DNA of 40,306 nucleotides from assembly GCA_903879705.1 (NCBI GenBank), contig CAIRMO010000088.1, positions 1 through 40,306 of the forward strand, written 5' to 3'. Below the pieces are notes generated by a model that worked only from the letters and a program-made list of their open reading frames with translations, was not told the DNA's origin and searched no databases. Source of the stretch: an uncultured Candidatus Competibacteraceae bacterium. Its GTDB lineage: Bacteria; Pseudomonadota; Gammaproteobacteria; Competibacterales; Competibacteraceae. The position numbers and the translations under genes were made by a program. Shown here piece after piece: positions 8,821 through 18,680 of this stretch (its first letter is position 1; each line of letters opens with the position of its first letter).

Positions 8821-9735
8821 TCAGCCGGTGGTCGCCGAGCGGTCAATGAGCAGCAACTCCCCAATCAGGGCATCCTTTTCGGCCCAGATCTGCCCGATCC
8901 AGCGATGGAACGCGATCCGGAAATCGGCATCATTGCGATAGTCGCGGCTTAAAAAGTCCGGCGGAATCGGCAATAGCCGCACCCGCACGATCACCCGGGG
9001 AATCCGCCCGCAGAGCAAGTCCCAAAACGTGTTGCGCCCGTCCGGATAGACGAGGGTCACATCCAGCAGAGTCCGCATCCGATCGGGCAGCGCCCCTAGG
9101 GCGAAGGCTAATCCGCCAGCCTTGGGTCGCAATAAATATCGATACGGCGACCGTTGGCGAGCCTGTTTGACCGGCTGAAACCGAGTGCTTTCGAGAAAAT
9201 TAAGGAGCGTAATCGGCGTATTCCGGAACCGGGCGCACATCCGGCGAGTGGTTTCCTGATCCTGTTCCTTTGCTTCGGGATGCTTGGCCAGATAAGCCGC
9301 CGAATGCCGTTTCATGAACGGAAAATCCAGTGCCCACCACACCCCGCCCAGCAGTGGCACCCAAATCAATGGTTGCTTGATGAAAAATTTCAGAAAGGGA
9401 ATGCGGTGGTTGAATACCCGTTGCAGCACCACGATGTCCACCCAGGATTGATGGTTGGAACTGACCAGATACCAGGCATCACGTTGTAGCCCGTCCAGCC
9501 CTGCCACATCCCATTCGATACGCTGGGTCAGGTTCAGGATCAGGTTGTTGCCATCAATCCACGCCTCGGCAATGCGCACCAGCAGACGAGCCTGGAACTC
9601 GCGCCAGCGGCGGTTGGGAATCGCCAGCTTGAACAGCAGCAACAGATACAAGGGCGTACACCAGAACACGGTATTCAGGGTGAACAGCAGCAACGATAGC
9701 CCGCCACGAAAGGACGCTAGCAGAACATTGAACAT
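8821..9735 (-). CDS. acyltransferase, YihG/PlsC-like
   Basis: Membrane-associated lysophospholipid acyltransferase-like enzyme. The catalytic HX4D motif is NHQSWVD (His95, Asp100). The second block has LESTRF (Glu182-Arg185) where PlsC proteins usually have FPEGTR. An N-terminal hydrophobic stretch (about residues 5-35) should anchor it in the inner membrane. Length (304) and organisation fit YihG, an acyltransferase acting on phospholipid precursors in E. coli. It lies 16 bp downstream of the NUDIX gene on the same strand, suggesting a two-gene transcript. Substrate assignment is by family only. Confidence 0.87.
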   Translation of the reverse strand: MFNVLLASFRGGLSLLLFTLNTVFWCTPLYLLLLFKLAIPNRRWREFQARLLVRIAEAWIDGNNLILNLTQRIEWDVAGLDGLQRDAWYLVSSNHQSWVDIVVLQRVFNHRIPFLKFFIKQPLIWVPLLGGVWWALDFPFMKRHSAAYLAKHPEAKEQDQETTRRMCARFRNTPITLLNFLESTRFQPVKQARQRSPYRYLLRPKAGGLAFALGALPDRMRTLLDVTLVYPDGRNTFWDLLCGRIPRVIVRVRLLPIPPDFLSRDYRNDADFRIAFHRWIGQIWAEKDALIGELLLIDRSATTG

Positions 9736-9751
9736 CGGAATGACTTCTCTC

Positions 9752-10243
9752 TCAGAGGGTGGAGCGGCGCGAAACCAGCCAGTCGCGGACCGCCGGGCCG
9801 GTGCCGATCGTCCAGGGTTTCAGCCGCTCGACCGGCACCCGTTTGATCGCCGCCAGTTCTTCATTCAGCACGATCTCGCCCTCGGCCAGAACGTGAAAGG
9901 CCAGAAGCAATTGATTCATCTCGAAAAACGGGTAATAGCCGATAAAATGGGCGGTGGGGGTATCCAGCCCGAGTTCTTCGCTCACCTCGCGCAGTACCGC
10001 CGCTTCCGGGGTTTCGCCCTTTTCCAGAAAGCCGGTAATCAAACCAAACATCTGTTCGGGCCAGGCCCGGTTACGCGCCAGAATCACCGCGCCGTCCATT
10101 TCGACAATCGCGGCCACGACCGGAATCGGGTTATCCCAATGCACATAAGCGCAATCGGCGGCGCTGCACTGCCGGCGGGTCTGGCCAGCAACTTCGGCGG
10201 TTTGCAGCGGACTGCCGCAATGGAGACAGAACTTGGCGTGCAT
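9752..10243 (-). CDS. NUDIX hydrolase with N-terminal zinc ribbon
   Basis: Cytoplasmic pyrophosphohydrolase, NudC-like. A four-cysteine ribbon (Cys6, Cys9, Cys26, Cys31) precedes a complete Nudix box at residues 71-93 with Glu77, Arg85-Glu86, Glu89-Glu90 and Gly92 all present. NudC enzymes (NAD+/NADH pyrophosphatase, RNA decapping) share the ribbon-plus-Nudix order but are longer (about 257 residues in E. coli). This 163-residue form lacks their N-terminal domain, so the substrate is open. The frame is open to 10300. ATG 10243 sits right before the ribbon and has AGGA upstream, so it is preferred. It probably leads a transcript with the acyltransferase. Confidence 0.85.
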   Translation of the reverse strand: MHAKFCLHCGSPLQTAEVAGQTRRQCSAADCAYVHWDNPIPVVAAIVEMDGAVILARNRAWPEQMFGLITGFLEKGETPEAAVLREVSEELGLDTPTAHFIGYYPFFEMNQLLLAFHVLAEGEIVLNEELAAIKRVPVERLKPWTIGTGPAVRDWLVSRRSTL

Positions 10244-10327
10244 CGGGAGGATTCCTGAACAATAAGGACGGGATGTTGACGGACGGTGAGAAAGTTCCAT
10301 TCCGGCGCGTCTACGCGAAAAATCGCC

Positions 10328-10380
10328 TATAATTTGGTTTAATCGTGCGGCAGCCCTCCATCGCTGCCGTTTTGCTTTTG
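10328..10380 (+). promoter_or_regulatory. argF leader: -10 box and terminator-like hairpin
   Basis: A perfect TATAAT lies at 10328-10333, without a good -35 box at the usual distance. Transcription from it would start near 10340 and soon meet CGGCAG (10348-10353) pairing with CTGCCG (10364-10369), followed by TTTTGCTTTT. This resembles a small terminator or attenuator about 85 bp before argF. It could equally be a promoter-proximal hairpin without function. Confidence 0.4.
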
Positions 10381-10464
10381 GAGGACGGCGAGTGGATTTC
10401 CGCCATCCGGTTTGATGACTACCGCCGGACGGTCAGTAATCCAGCCTTTTGCAGCGAACTATAA

Positions 10465-11388
10465 ATGAAACCACGTCATTTTCTCAGTCTGTTTGATCTG
10501 ACCCCTGTGGAACTACAACAGGTCTTGCGGCGGGCCGGCCAACTGAAGGCGATGCGCCGGCGAGGCGAAGCCTATGCGCCATTTCCGCGAAAAGTGCTGG
10601 CGATGATCTTCGAAAAAGCGTCTACCCGCACCCGGGTTTCCTTCGAGGCCGGCATGGTGCAACTCGGCGGCAGCGCCATTTTTCTGGCTCCCCGCGATAC
10701 CCAGCTAGGCCGGGGCGAGCCGGTTGAGGATACGGCGCGGGTGCTGTCCAGCATGGTCGATATCGTTATGATCCGGACCTTTGAACACGCCAAGCTGGAG
10801 CGTTTCGCGGCCTGTTCCACCGTTCCCGTTATCAACGGTCTGACCGATTACAATCATCCTTGCCAACTGCTGGCCGATCTCCAGACTTTTATCGAACAGT
10901 GCGGCGAGATTCGCGGGCGGACCGTGGCCTGGATCGGCGACGGCAATAATATGTGCAACAGCTATCTGAAAGCGGCCATTCAGTGCGATTTTCTAGTGCG
11001 GATTGCGGTGCCGCCCGGTTACGAACCCGACCCCGAATTGCTGCAACAAGCCGCCGACCGAACGGTGTTGCTGCGCGATCCGCTGGCCGCCGCCCAAGGT
11101 GCAGATGTAGTGACGACCGATGTCTGGTCGAGCATGGGCAAGGAAGAAGAACAGGCGCGGCGGGCGAGGGATTTTACCGGCTATGAAGTGAATGCCGCAA
11201 TCATGGCTCAGGCCAAACCGGACGCTATTTTTCTGCACTGTCTGCCGGCGCACCGAGGCGAAGAAGTCAGCGCCGAGGTGATCGACGGGCCGCAAAGCCG
11301 GGTCTGGGATCAGGCGGAAAATCGCCTCCACACGCAAAAGGCGCTGATGGAGTTTCTATTGCTCGATGGACAATTCCCGTCATTCTAA
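10465..11388 (+). CDS. argF: ornithine carbamoyltransferase
   Basis: Transfers the carbamoyl group of carbamoyl phosphate to ornithine to make citrulline in arginine synthesis (cytoplasm, trimer). The carbamoyl-phosphate site STRT is at residues 53-56, the HPCQ motif near 130, and the ornithine-binding HCLP at 258-261. Length (307) is standard for ArgF. Start ATG 10465 is followed at once by conserved RHFLSLFDL. It sits 12 bp before rsxA, so it may be co-transcribed with the rsx genes, an unusual pairing. Confidence 0.95.
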   Translation: MKPRHFLSLFDLTPVELQQVLRRAGQLKAMRRRGEAYAPFPRKVLAMIFEKASTRTRVSFEAGMVQLGGSAIFLAPRDTQLGRGEPVEDTARVLSSMVDIVMIRTFEHAKLERFAACSTVPVINGLTDYNHPCQLLADLQTFIEQCGEIRGRTVAWIGDGNNMCNSYLKAAIQCDFLVRIAVPPGYEPDPELLQQAADRTVLLRDPLAAAQGADVVTTDVWSSMGKEEEQARRARDFTGYEVNAAIMAQAKPDAIFLHCLPAHRGEEVSAEVIDGPQSRVWDQAENRLHTQKALMEFLLLDGQFPSF

Positions 11389-11400
11389 ACGCCGCTCGCC

Positions 11401-11982
11401 ATGAAAGAATATGCCTTAATCCTGCTGAGTACGATTCTGGTCAATAACTACGTTCTGGTGAAATTTCTAGGACTGTGCCCCTTCATGGGCGTATCCCGCA
11501 AGGTGGAAACCGCGATAGGCATGGGACTGGCGACAACCTTCGTACTCACCCTGTCGTCAATTTGCGCTTATCTGACCGATCATTACCTGCTGATTCCATT
11601 GGGGCTGGAATACCTCCGCACCATTACTTTTATTCTGGTGATTGCGGTGGTGGTCCAATTTACCGAGATGGTGGTGCATAAAACCAGCCCCCTGCTGTAT
11701 CAGGCGCTAGGGATTTATCTGCCGTTGATTACTACTAATTGCGCGGTGCTGGCGGCGGCATTGCTGAATGTGCAGGCCCGGCATGGGTTTATAGCTTCAG
11801 CGCTGTACGGCTTTGGTGCAGCCGCCGGTTTTTCGCTAATCATGGTGTTGTTCGCCGGGATGCGCGAGCGGATTGCCGTTGCCGATACGCCGATTCATTT
11901 TCGCGGTCCCGCCATTACCCTGATTACCGCCGGGCTGATGTCTCTGGCGTTCATGGGTTTTGCCGGACTGGTGCGAGGATAG
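11401..11982 (+). CDS. rsxA: RNF/RSX electron transport complex subunit A
   Basis: Integral membrane subunit of the ion-translocating ferredoxin:NAD oxidoreductase (RNF); in E. coli the RSX form keeps SoxR reduced. It has six predicted helices and is 193 residues long, the same as E. coli RsxA, with near-identical stretches ([31 protein letters not shown]). In current models RsxA and RsxE together hold an iron-sulfur centre within the membrane; Cys25 and a conserved TTNCAV are present. First gene of the rsx cluster. Confidence 0.97.
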   Translation: MKEYALILLSTILVNNYVLVKFLGLCPFMGVSRKVETAIGMGLATTFVLTLSSICAYLTDHYLLIPLGLEYLRTITFILVIAVVVQFTEMVVHKTSPLLYQALGIYLPLITTNCAVLAAALLNVQARHGFIASALYGFGAAAGFSLIMVLFAGMRERIAVADTPIHFRGPAITLITAGLMSLAFMGFAGLVRG

Positions 11983-12000
11983 AGTTATGAGGATAACGTC

Positions 12001-12552
12001 ATGATCATTGCAGTGATTGCGCTGGGATTATTGGCTGGCGCATCCGGCCTGCTGTTGGGATTCGCCGCCATCCGGTTCAAGGTGGAAGGCGATCCAATGG
12101 TCCAACAGATCGATTCGGTGTTGCCGCAAACCCAGTGCGGGCAATGCGGTTATGCCGGCTGTCGGCCCTATGCCGAGGCGATTGCTGCGGGCGAAGCTGA
12201 TATTAACCTTTGTCCGCCGGGTGGGCAAAACGGGATTACCGCACTGGCGGAATTATTAGGCCGTGATCCTAAATCACTGGACCCGGCCAGTGGGATTGAG
12301 AAACCGAAAATGGCGGCGGTGATCGATGAGCAACGCTGTATCGGCTGCACCCTGTGCATTCAGGCCTGTCCGGTCGATGCCATTATTGGCGCGGCTAAAC
12401 ACATGCACACGGTCCTTGTGGGGGAATGCACCGGCTGTGAACTCTGTCTGGCCCCGTGTCCGGTGGACTGCATTCAAATGGTCCCGTTTGCGCCGACAGT
12501 TACCACCTGGAAGTGGACTTATCCCGTGGTTGAAGTCAAAGCAGCCGCATGA
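12001..12552 (+). CDS. rsxB: RNF/RSX complex subunit B (ferredoxin-like)
   Basis: Iron-sulfur subunit carrying electrons within the RNF complex. An N-terminal membrane helix (about residues 1-25) is followed by a [4Fe-4S] domain with CGQCGYAGC. Two ferredoxin-type clusters come next, [12 protein letters not shown] and [20 protein letters not shown] lies just before ATG 12001. Length (183) is close to the E. coli protein (192). The stop overlaps the rsxC start (ATGA), pointing to translational coupling. Confidence 0.97.
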   Translation: MIIAVIALGLLAGASGLLLGFAAIRFKVEGDPMVQQIDSVLPQTQCGQCGYAGCRPYAEAIAAGEADINLCPPGGQNGITALAELLGRDPKSLDPASGIEKPKMAAVIDEQRCIGCTLCIQACPVDAIIGAAKHMHTVLVGECTGCELCLAPCPVDCIQMVPFAPTVTTWKWTYPVVEVKAAA

Positions 12553-14012
12553 GCGCCCTGTTCCCGTTTCACGGCGGCTTGAAAACCGTCCGCCACAAGA
12601 CTGAATCCAATCAAACCCGGATTTGGACCGCAATGCTGCCGCCGCGATTGACAGTGCCGTTGCGCCAGCATATTGGCGCCATCGCCAAACCGCTGGTGCA
12701 GCCCGGCGACCGGGTGTTAAAAGGGCAAATGATTGGACAACCGGATGGTTATATCAGCGCTGCAATTCATGCGCCGACATCGGGAATCGTGAGCGCCGTT
12801 GATCCGCAACCGGTTGCACATCCATCGGGTTTGGCCGACTTATGTGTGACCATTGAGAGTGACGGCGAGGATCGCTGGATCAATCGGCAACCGGTTAATT
12901 ACCCGCACTTGCATCCGAGCGAATTGCGGAATGTGATTCGCAATGCCGGAGTGGTCGGACTGGGCGGGGCGGCGTTTCCGAGTGCGGTCAAGTTGAATCC
13001 CAGTGGTCGCAGCGAGCGGCTGGACACGCTGATTTTGAACGGCGCGGAGTGCGAACCGTGGATTACTTGCGATGACCGGTTAATGCGCGAGCGGGCGGCG
13101 GACATTGTCGCGGGTTTGCAGATCATGGCGTATCTGCTGGGGCCGTATGAAGTGATGATCGGCATTGAGGACGACAAACCGGAGGCGATTGCGGCGATGA
13201 GCGCGGCGTGCGTTAGAACCGGTTACATGGTGTGCCCAATCCCGACCCGCTATCCCAGCGGCAGCGTTAAGCAACTGGTCAGGCTGTTGACCGGTAAGGA
13301 AATACCGGTGGACGGATTGCCGGTTGATGTCGGGGTGCAGTGCTTCAACGTCGCCACCGCTTACACCGTGCATCGCGCTGTCAATTTCGGCGAACCGGTG
13401 ATTTCGCGGATCATCACTGTCACCGGTCAGGTTCATGGGCCTGGCAATTTCGAAGTGTTGATCGGGACTCCTTTTGCGGCGCTGATCGCCCAGTGCGGCG
13501 GCTATCGTGAAGGCGTCGAGCGGCTGATTCTGGGTGGGCCCATGATGGGCTTCGCTCTGCACAGCGACGATGCGCCCGTGACCAAGGCCGCTAATTGCCT
13601 GCTCGCGGTTGGCCCGGCGGAACTGGCCCCGGAACTCCCCGTGTTGCCCTGCATCCGCTGCGGAGCCTGTATGGATGTCTGTCCGGCGGATTTATTGCCG
13701 CAGCAACTTTACTGGCACGCCCGCGCCAAAGAATTTGACCAGGCCCGGGATTGCCACCTGTTTAGCTGTATCGAATGCGGCTGTTGCAGCGTGGTCTGTC
13801 CGAGTCATATTCCGCTGGTCCAGTATTACCGCTACGCCAAGAATGAAATCTGGGCGCTGGAGAAGGAAAAACAGCGGGCAGAACAAGCCCGGCAACGCCA
13901 TCAAGCCCGAATGGAGCGACTGGAGCGCGAGAAGCAGGAGCGGGAGGCCAAGTTGCGGCAGAAAGCGCCGCGAGTGGAAGTGGTGGCGAGTTCCGGCAAG
14001 CAGGAAGGCTGA
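12549..14012 (+). CDS. rsxC: RNF/RSX complex subunit C
   Basis: NADH- and FMN-binding peripheral subunit of the RNF complex with two [4Fe-4S] clusters. Conserved [12 protein letters not shown] occurs near the N-terminus. The central Nqo1-like domain includes [12 protein letters not shown]-type glycine-rich sequence and [13 protein letters not shown]. Cysteines 368/371/374/378 and 407/410/413/417 ligate the clusters. At 487 residues the protein stops after a short charged, probably coiled tail; E. coli RsxC has a much longer alanine-rich repeat tail. Starts on the rsxB stop. Confidence 0.96.
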   Translation: MSALFPFHGGLKTVRHKTESNQTRIWTAMLPPRLTVPLRQHIGAIAKPLVQPGDRVLKGQMIGQPDGYISAAIHAPTSGIVSAVDPQPVAHPSGLADLCVTIESDGEDRWINRQPVNYPHLHPSELRNVIRNAGVVGLGGAAFPSAVKLNPSGRSERLDTLILNGAECEPWITCDDRLMRERAADIVAGLQIMAYLLGPYEVMIGIEDDKPEAIAAMSAACVRTGYMVCPIPTRYPSGSVKQLVRLLTGKEIPVDGLPVDVGVQCFNVATAYTVHRAVNFGEPVISRIITVTGQVHGPGNFEVLIGTPFAALIAQCGGYREGVERLILGGPMMGFALHSDDAPVTKAANCLLAVGPAELAPELPVLPCIRCGACMDVCPADLLPQQLYWHARAKEFDQARDCHLFSCIECGCCSVVCPSHIPLVQYYRYAKNEIWALEKEKQRAEQARQRHQARMERLEREKQEREAKLRQKAPRVEVVASSGKQEG

Positions 14013-14018
14013 ACGATC

Positions 14019-15050
14019 ATGCGCTTTAAAACAGTGACTTCACCACATCTTCATCAGCAAACCGGGGTCAATCAGGTGATGCGCCGGGTGTTGTATGCAA
14101 TGGTTCCTGGTATTACCGCGCTGGTCTGGTTTTTCGGCTGGGGCATCCTGATTAATCTGGCGCTGGCGACTGTGATGGCCTTGGGCGCGGAAGCGGCGAT
14201 GTTGGCGGCGCGCAGCAAACCGCTGGCCTTGCACCTTGGCGATTACAGCGCCGTCGTCACGGCCTGGCTACTGGCAGTCGCCTTGCCACCATTGGCCCCG
14301 TGGTGGATGACCGTGATCGGCATACTGGCCGCTATTGTCGTCGCCAAACATCTCTATGGTGGGCTGGGCTATAACCCGTTTAACCCGGCGATGATTGGCT
14401 ATGTCGTGCTGCTAATTTCCTTCCCGCGTGAAATGAGTGCTTGGCTGATTCCGCACGGAATCGGTCAGCCTCACGCGCTCAGTCTGCTGGACACGCTTCA
14501 GATCATTTTTGGCGGCGCAGGGAGTCTTCCGATCGATGCGCTGACTGGGGCAACCCCGCTGGATGTATTGCGTACCCAGCTCGGTTTAGGTCAGACCGTC
14601 GCCGAAATTCGTAATAGTCCGGTATTCGGGATTGTCGCCGGGCGGGGCTGGGAATGGGCCACAGCCGGTTTTTTGACTGGCGGATTGTGGCTGATCTATA
14701 CCCGAACTGCCGCTTGGCAGATTCCCGCCGGACTGTTGGGCGGGCTGGCGGTGATGGCCACTGCATTTTATCTGATTGATCCGCAGCATTACGCGCCACC
14801 GTGGTTTCATCTCTGGAGCGGTGCAGCGATCTTCGGCGCTTTTTTTATTGCCACCGATCCCGTTACCGCCAGCACTACGCCACGCGGACGACTGATTTAC
14901 GGTGCAGGGATTGGCATCCTGATTTACCTGATTCGCGGTTTTGGCGGTTATCCTGATGGGGTGGCATTTTCGGTACTGCTCATGAATATCGCCGCGCCGA
15001 CCATCGACTTGTACACCAGGCCCCGGGTGTTCGGGGAGCGGCAGCCATGA
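14019..15050 (+). CDS. rsxD: RNF/RSX complex subunit D
   Basis: Integral membrane subunit with about ten helices and a covalently bound FMN. The flavin-attachment motif is LTGAT, with Thr179 the likely linked residue. GYNPFNPAMIGYVVLL and FIATDPVTASTTPRGRLIYG are signature stretches of the NqrB/RnfD family. Length (343) is normal. It begins 6 bp after rsxC and its end overlaps rsxG by 4 bp. Confidence 0.96.
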   Translation: MRFKTVTSPHLHQQTGVNQVMRRVLYAMVPGITALVWFFGWGILINLALATVMALGAEAAMLAARSKPLALHLGDYSAVVTAWLLAVALPPLAPWWMTVIGILAAIVVAKHLYGGLGYNPFNPAMIGYVVLLISFPREMSAWLIPHGIGQPHALSLLDTLQIIFGGAGSLPIDALTGATPLDVLRTQLGLGQTVAEIRNSPVFGIVAGRGWEWATAGFLTGGLWLIYTRTAAWQIPAGLLGGLAVMATAFYLIDPQHYAPPWFHLWSGAAIFGAFFIATDPVTASTTPRGRLIYGAGIGILIYLIRGFGGYPDGVAFSVLLMNIAAPTIDLYTRPRVFGERQP

Positions 15051-15679
15051 AAACAATCTTGCACAGTATGGGCATGGCCGCGCTGATTCTGACCGGTTTT
15101 TCGGTCGTGGGCGCTGGGTTGGTGGCCGTGACCTACACCAGCACCAAGGACATCATTGCCGAGGCGCAGCAAGCGGCTCTGGAAGCCAGCCTGAATCAAC
15201 TGGTGCCAGCAAATCGCTACAACAATCGGGTCGCTGAAGACACTATTGAAGTGGTCGCGCCGGAGTGGCTGGGTACGGATCAGCCGGTCACGATTTATCG
15301 CGCCCGTCAGAATGGCCAGCCGGTGGCCTTATTCGCTACGCCCTATGCACCGGATGGTTATAGTGGGCCGATTCAACTGTTGATTGGCGTTTATGTCGAT
15401 GGAACATTGGCTGGAGTGCGGGTATTGGCCCATAAGGAAACGCCGGGACTAGGCGATACGATTGAGGAGAAACGCTCGCCATGGATTCTGGCTTTTGCCG
15501 GCAAGTCGCTGGGCAATCCACCGCTGGATCGCTGGAAAGTCAAAAAGGATGGCGGGATTTTCGATCAATTCACCGGCGCGACCATTACTCCGCGGGCGGT
15601 AGTTAAAGCCACACGCAAGTTTCTGGAGTATGTCCAGAGTCATCAGGAGCAGTTATTTGCTGGAGATATCTTGAAGTGA
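15047..15679 (+). CDS. rsxG: RNF/RSX complex subunit G
   Basis: Periplasm-facing subunit anchored by one N-terminal helix (about residues 8-30), with covalent FMN attached at the FTGATIT motif (Thr179 likely). HKETPGLGD is the other family signature. Length (210) fits RsxG. Start overlaps rsxD. A 108-bp gap with no visible gene separates it from rsxE, longer than the other spacings in this cluster. Confidence 0.95.
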   Translation: MKTILHSMGMAALILTGFSVVGAGLVAVTYTSTKDIIAEAQQAALEASLNQLVPANRYNNRVAEDTIEVVAPEWLGTDQPVTIYRARQNGQPVALFATPYAPDGYSGPIQLLIGVYVDGTLAGVRVLAHKETPGLGDTIEEKRSPWILAFAGKSLGNPPLDRWKVKKDGGIFDQFTGATITPRAVVKATRKFLEYVQSHQEQLFAGDILK

Positions 15680-15787
15680 TTTTGTATAAACACTCATGAA
15701 CGGGCAACACCGAATTAGCGTTGATCCTGCGATCTGATTCCCGTGTAAGCACGAACCCCGTCACCTGCTGAACAGGCTGCAACTCTC

Positions 15788-16504
15788 ATGATTGAAACTG
15801 GTTATCAGCAAATTCTTAAAAACGGCGTATGGACCCAGAATACCGGCCTGGTCGCGCTATTAGGTTTATGCCCGCTATTGGCAACCTCGAATTCAGTCGT
15901 CAATGGTCTGGGGCTGGGTCTAGCGACGACTCTGGTGTTGCTGATGTGCAATGTCGCTATTTCACTGATTCGCCCTCTGGTGCGTCCAGAAGTGCGGATT
16001 CCGGTATTCGTGGTGGTCATCGCTTGTGCGGTCACCGCGGTCGAACTGGCTATGCACGCTTTTTTGCCGGGACTGTATACCGTGCTGGGCATTTTTATCC
16101 CGCTGATTGTCACTAATTGTTGCGTGATTGGCCGCGCTGAGGCCTTCGCGTTTAAGAATGGCGTGGCAAAATCGGCAGTGGACGGGATTGCGACCGGACT
16201 CGGTTTTCTGCTGGCGCTGGTTTTGCTGGGGGCGATCCGGGAGGTGTTGGGACAAGGAACGCTGTTTGGCCAGGCGGAACTGCTATTCGGCGAGTGGGGA
16301 AAATCCCTGACCCTGCATCTGATTCCCGATTATCGCGGGTTTCTTTTGGCGATTCTGCCGCCCGGCGCATTCATCGGTTTGGGTTGCCTGATTGCAGTCA
16401 AGAACGTCATTGATGCTCGCACCCAGCGTTCCGCCCGGCTGGTTTTATCGACCTGGCAGCAGAAATTCAACGAAAGCAGTCCGCCGCCGCCTCAATCTAC
16501 ATAA
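15788..16504 (+). CDS. rsxE: RNF/RSX complex subunit E
   Basis: Six-helix membrane subunit paired with RsxA. NGVWTQNTGLVALLGLCPLLA and VTNCCVIGRAEAFA are family signatures, the cysteines being candidate iron-sulfur ligands. Length (238) is typical. The nth gene that often follows rsxE in enterobacteria is absent; the phosphorothioation island starts 17 bp after the stop. Confidence 0.96.
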   Translation: MIETGYQQILKNGVWTQNTGLVALLGLCPLLATSNSVVNGLGLGLATTLVLLMCNVAISLIRPLVRPEVRIPVFVVVIACAVTAVELAMHAFLPGLYTVLGIFIPLIVTNCCVIGRAEAFAFKNGVAKSAVDGIATGLGFLLALVLLGAIREVLGQGTLFGQAELLFGEWGKSLTLHLIPDYRGFLLAILPPGAFIGLGCLIAVKNVIDARTQRSARLVLSTWQQKFNESSPPPPQST

Positions 16505-16521
16505 AACAGGATCGTCAAATA

Positions 16522-17787
16522 ATGACAGATACTGCCGGCCAGTACGAACAGAGGCCAGATACGGTGAAAATGCCGAATCTTCTCGTCAAAAAAGTAAGAC
16601 GCCAGTCCGCCGGCGTAGCAAAAAAACCCTATCCTGCCCTGTACTTTGACACCGCCGCTACGACTCGGGTCGCGCCGGAAGTTGTCGCGGCGATGGTCGA
16701 ACAGCTTAACAGCGCCGACGGTTATGCTAATCCCTCCTCAACCTCGCATCAACCCGGTCAGGCTGCCGCTGCTATAATTGCCAAGGCGCGTGCTGACATC
16801 GCCACTGAGTTGGGTTGCAAGCCTGATGAGGTCATTTTTACGTCCGGCGCAACTGAGGCCAATAACCTGGCGTTGCGAGGCGTGGCCTTGGCTCATGCCG
16901 CGCAGGGTCGCCATCTGGTGGTTTCGGCGATCGAACATCCGGCAGTGCTGGCCGGCTGTGACGCCTTGCAACGTGAGGGCTATGCAATCACGCGGGTCGC
17001 GCCGAATCGGCAGGGCTGGATTGAACCGGAGGCCGTCGCTCGTGCTTTACGGCCTGAGACATTACTTATTTCCTTGATGCACATTAATAATGAAACCGGG
17101 ATGAAGCAGCCGCTGGCCGAAGTAGCGGAACTGGCGCTCGAAGCCGGGGTGCTATTCCATGTTGACGCCGCTCAGTCTGCCGGAAAATTTAAAATTGATT
17201 TGCAACACGTTCCCATCGATTTTCTGGCATTGTCGGCACATAAATTTCATGGGCCAAAGGGGGTGGGATGTTTAGTGATTCGCAATCGTCGTCGTCTTCG
17301 ATTGCAACCGCTGCTGTATGGCGGCGGTCAGGAATTTGGCCTGCGTCCTGGCACCTTGGCGACTCATCAAATCATTGGCTTGAGTGCAGCGCTGACCTTG
17401 GCGGCGACTCGGCGCGAGGCTGATTTAATTCATATTGCCGGGTTAAAACATCAGTTTCTGGAACAATTGGCGTTGTGCTTGCCGATTCAGGTGCATGGCG
17501 ATCTGGCACACGGTTCGCCGTATATTGTGAATTTGTCGATTGCCGGGATCAGCAGTGCGGCACTGATCAATCAACTGGCGGAAGAACTGGCGATTGCTTC
17601 CGGCTCGGCGTGTTCATCCGGCGCGATTGAACCGTCTCCTGTGTTGCGGGCGATGGGGATTGAAGGCGAATTGCTGTACAGTGCAATCCGGGTCAGTTTT
17701 AGCCGCGACCACTCTGCTGTTGAAGTGGCGTTGGCAGTGGATCGAATTGTGGCGGCAGCGCAACGAATGCGAGAGTTGGATCAATGA
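16522..17787 (+). CDS. sspA: cysteine desulfurase, SspA/DndA-like
   Basis: PLP-dependent enzyme that removes sulfur from cysteine as a persulfide, here presumably feeding DNA phosphorothioation. The fold-type I core starts at YFDTAATTRV (about residue 42). PLP lysine is Lys241 in SAHKFHG and the catalytic cysteine is Cys364 in GSACSSG. The ~40-residue basic N-terminal extension is not in IscS; ATG 16570 (MPNLLVKK) is an alternative start. Location at the head of an sspB-sspC-sspD-like row, and absence of iscU/iscA genes, favour SspA over housekeeping IscS. It begins 17 bp after rsxE and its stop overlaps the next start (ATGA). Confidence 0.88.
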   Translation: MTDTAGQYEQRPDTVKMPNLLVKKVRRQSAGVAKKPYPALYFDTAATTRVAPEVVAAMVEQLNSADGYANPSSTSHQPGQAAAAIIAKARADIATELGCKPDEVIFTSGATEANNLALRGVALAHAAQGRHLVVSAIEHPAVLAGCDALQREGYAITRVAPNRQGWIEPEAVARALRPETLLISLMHINNETGMKQPLAEVAELALEAGVLFHVDAAQSAGKFKIDLQHVPIDFLALSAHKFHGPKGVGCLVIRNRRRLRLQPLLYGGGQEFGLRPGTLATHQIIGLSAALTLAATRREADLIHIAGLKHQFLEQLALCLPIQVHGDLAHGSPYIVNLSIAGISSAALINQLAEELAIASGSACSSGAIEPSPVLRAMGIEGELLYSAIRVSFSRDHSAVEVALAVDRIVAAAQRMRELDQ

Positions 17788-18680
17788 AATTAAACCCGGA
17801 AAAAACCACTTTTGGCCGCCATGAAACCTTTCCGTTGCGTTATGGCTGGTTGACCAAGGGGTTTGCAGCGGTGCAGCAAAACCCCGCAATTTTTAGCCAG
17901 CCTGAATCCGCTATGGTGGTTTTAGGAGTGGGACGGAATATGGTGAATGCTATCCAGTATTGGCTACGAGTCACTGGGGTAGTAGATTTTAATGAAGGCC
18001 CAGCGATGCCGACGGCTTTGGGTAATGTATTGTTGGGTGCGGCGGGCGATCCTTATTTGGAAGATGAAGCAACATTGTGGATCATTCATTGGCTGATTGC
18101 GTCCAATGCTGAATTAGCCACCGGGTTTTTCTGGTTTTTTAACCGATTTACCGCATCGCATTTTCAGGAGTCGGAGGCATTGCAGGCGCTGACTGAGTTT
18201 GCTGCTAATGAACTGAATATGCGCCGCGCCCAGACTACGCTGAAATCTGATCTATCGACATTATTGCGAATGTACGCGCCCATTGCCGGCCGTAGTGAGG
18301 AGCATCTGGATTCGCCATTGGCGCAGTTGCACTCAGTTGAAGCGCAAACTGGACGGCAATATCGGAGTCTGCGGATGAACCGGCCTTTTTTACCGCCGAT
18401 TGCGCTGCATTTTGCGTTATTGCAGCGGTTTGCTGCTGAACCACGCCAACCGGCATTACCCATTCGCAGTCTGTTGTCCGGCGGCGGTGACTGGGCGGCG
18501 GTAGGAGCCGTTTTCCGGTTAAATGAGGAAGGATTGATGAATCATTTGGCGCGGGTGATCGAGCATTATTCGCAGTGTTATGAGTTGCGCGATACTGCTG
18601 GAGTGCATCAGCTTTATTGCGGTGGTGAGGTTGTTGATCCATTGGCGGCATTGCGGGCGCATTATGGGAATGGGGCGTAA
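17784..18680 (+). CDS. sspB: DUF4007 protein, SspB-like
   Basis: DUF4007 family protein of 298 residues. The family signature is clear: FGRHETFPLRYGWLTKG at the N-terminus, then GRNMVNAIQYWL, and PYLEDEATLWIIHWLI. In Ssp systems the DUF4007 protein SspB is the DNA-nicking component needed to insert sulfur. Its order here (after the desulfurase, before a large ATPase and a PAPS-reductase-like enzyme) is that of sspABCD. It overlaps sspA by 4 bp. A 362-bp gap with repeats and a toxin remnant separates it from sspC, breaking an otherwise tight operon. A second, diverged member of the same family lies at 32597. Confidence 0.85.
   Translation: MKLNPEKTTFGRHETFPLRYGWLTKGFAAVQQNPAIFSQPESAMVVLGVGRNMVNAIQYWLRVTGVVDFNEGPAMPTALGNVLLGAAGDPYLEDEATLWIIHWLIASNAELATGFFWFFNRFTASHFQESEALQALTEFAANELNMRRAQTTLKSDLSTLLRMYAPIAGRSEEHLDSPLAQLHSVEAQTGRQYRSLRMNRPFLPPIALHFALLQRFAAEPRQPALPIRSLLSGGGDWAAVGAVFRLNEEGLMNHLARVIEHYSQCYELRDTAGVHQLYCGGEVVDPLAALRAHYGNGA

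Noticed and set aside
9455-10258. Plus-strand frame of 267 codons over the NUDIX and acyltransferase genes
   Set aside because: The minus strand encodes a perfect Nudix box and an HX4D acyltransferase; the plus frame resembles no protein family I recognise.
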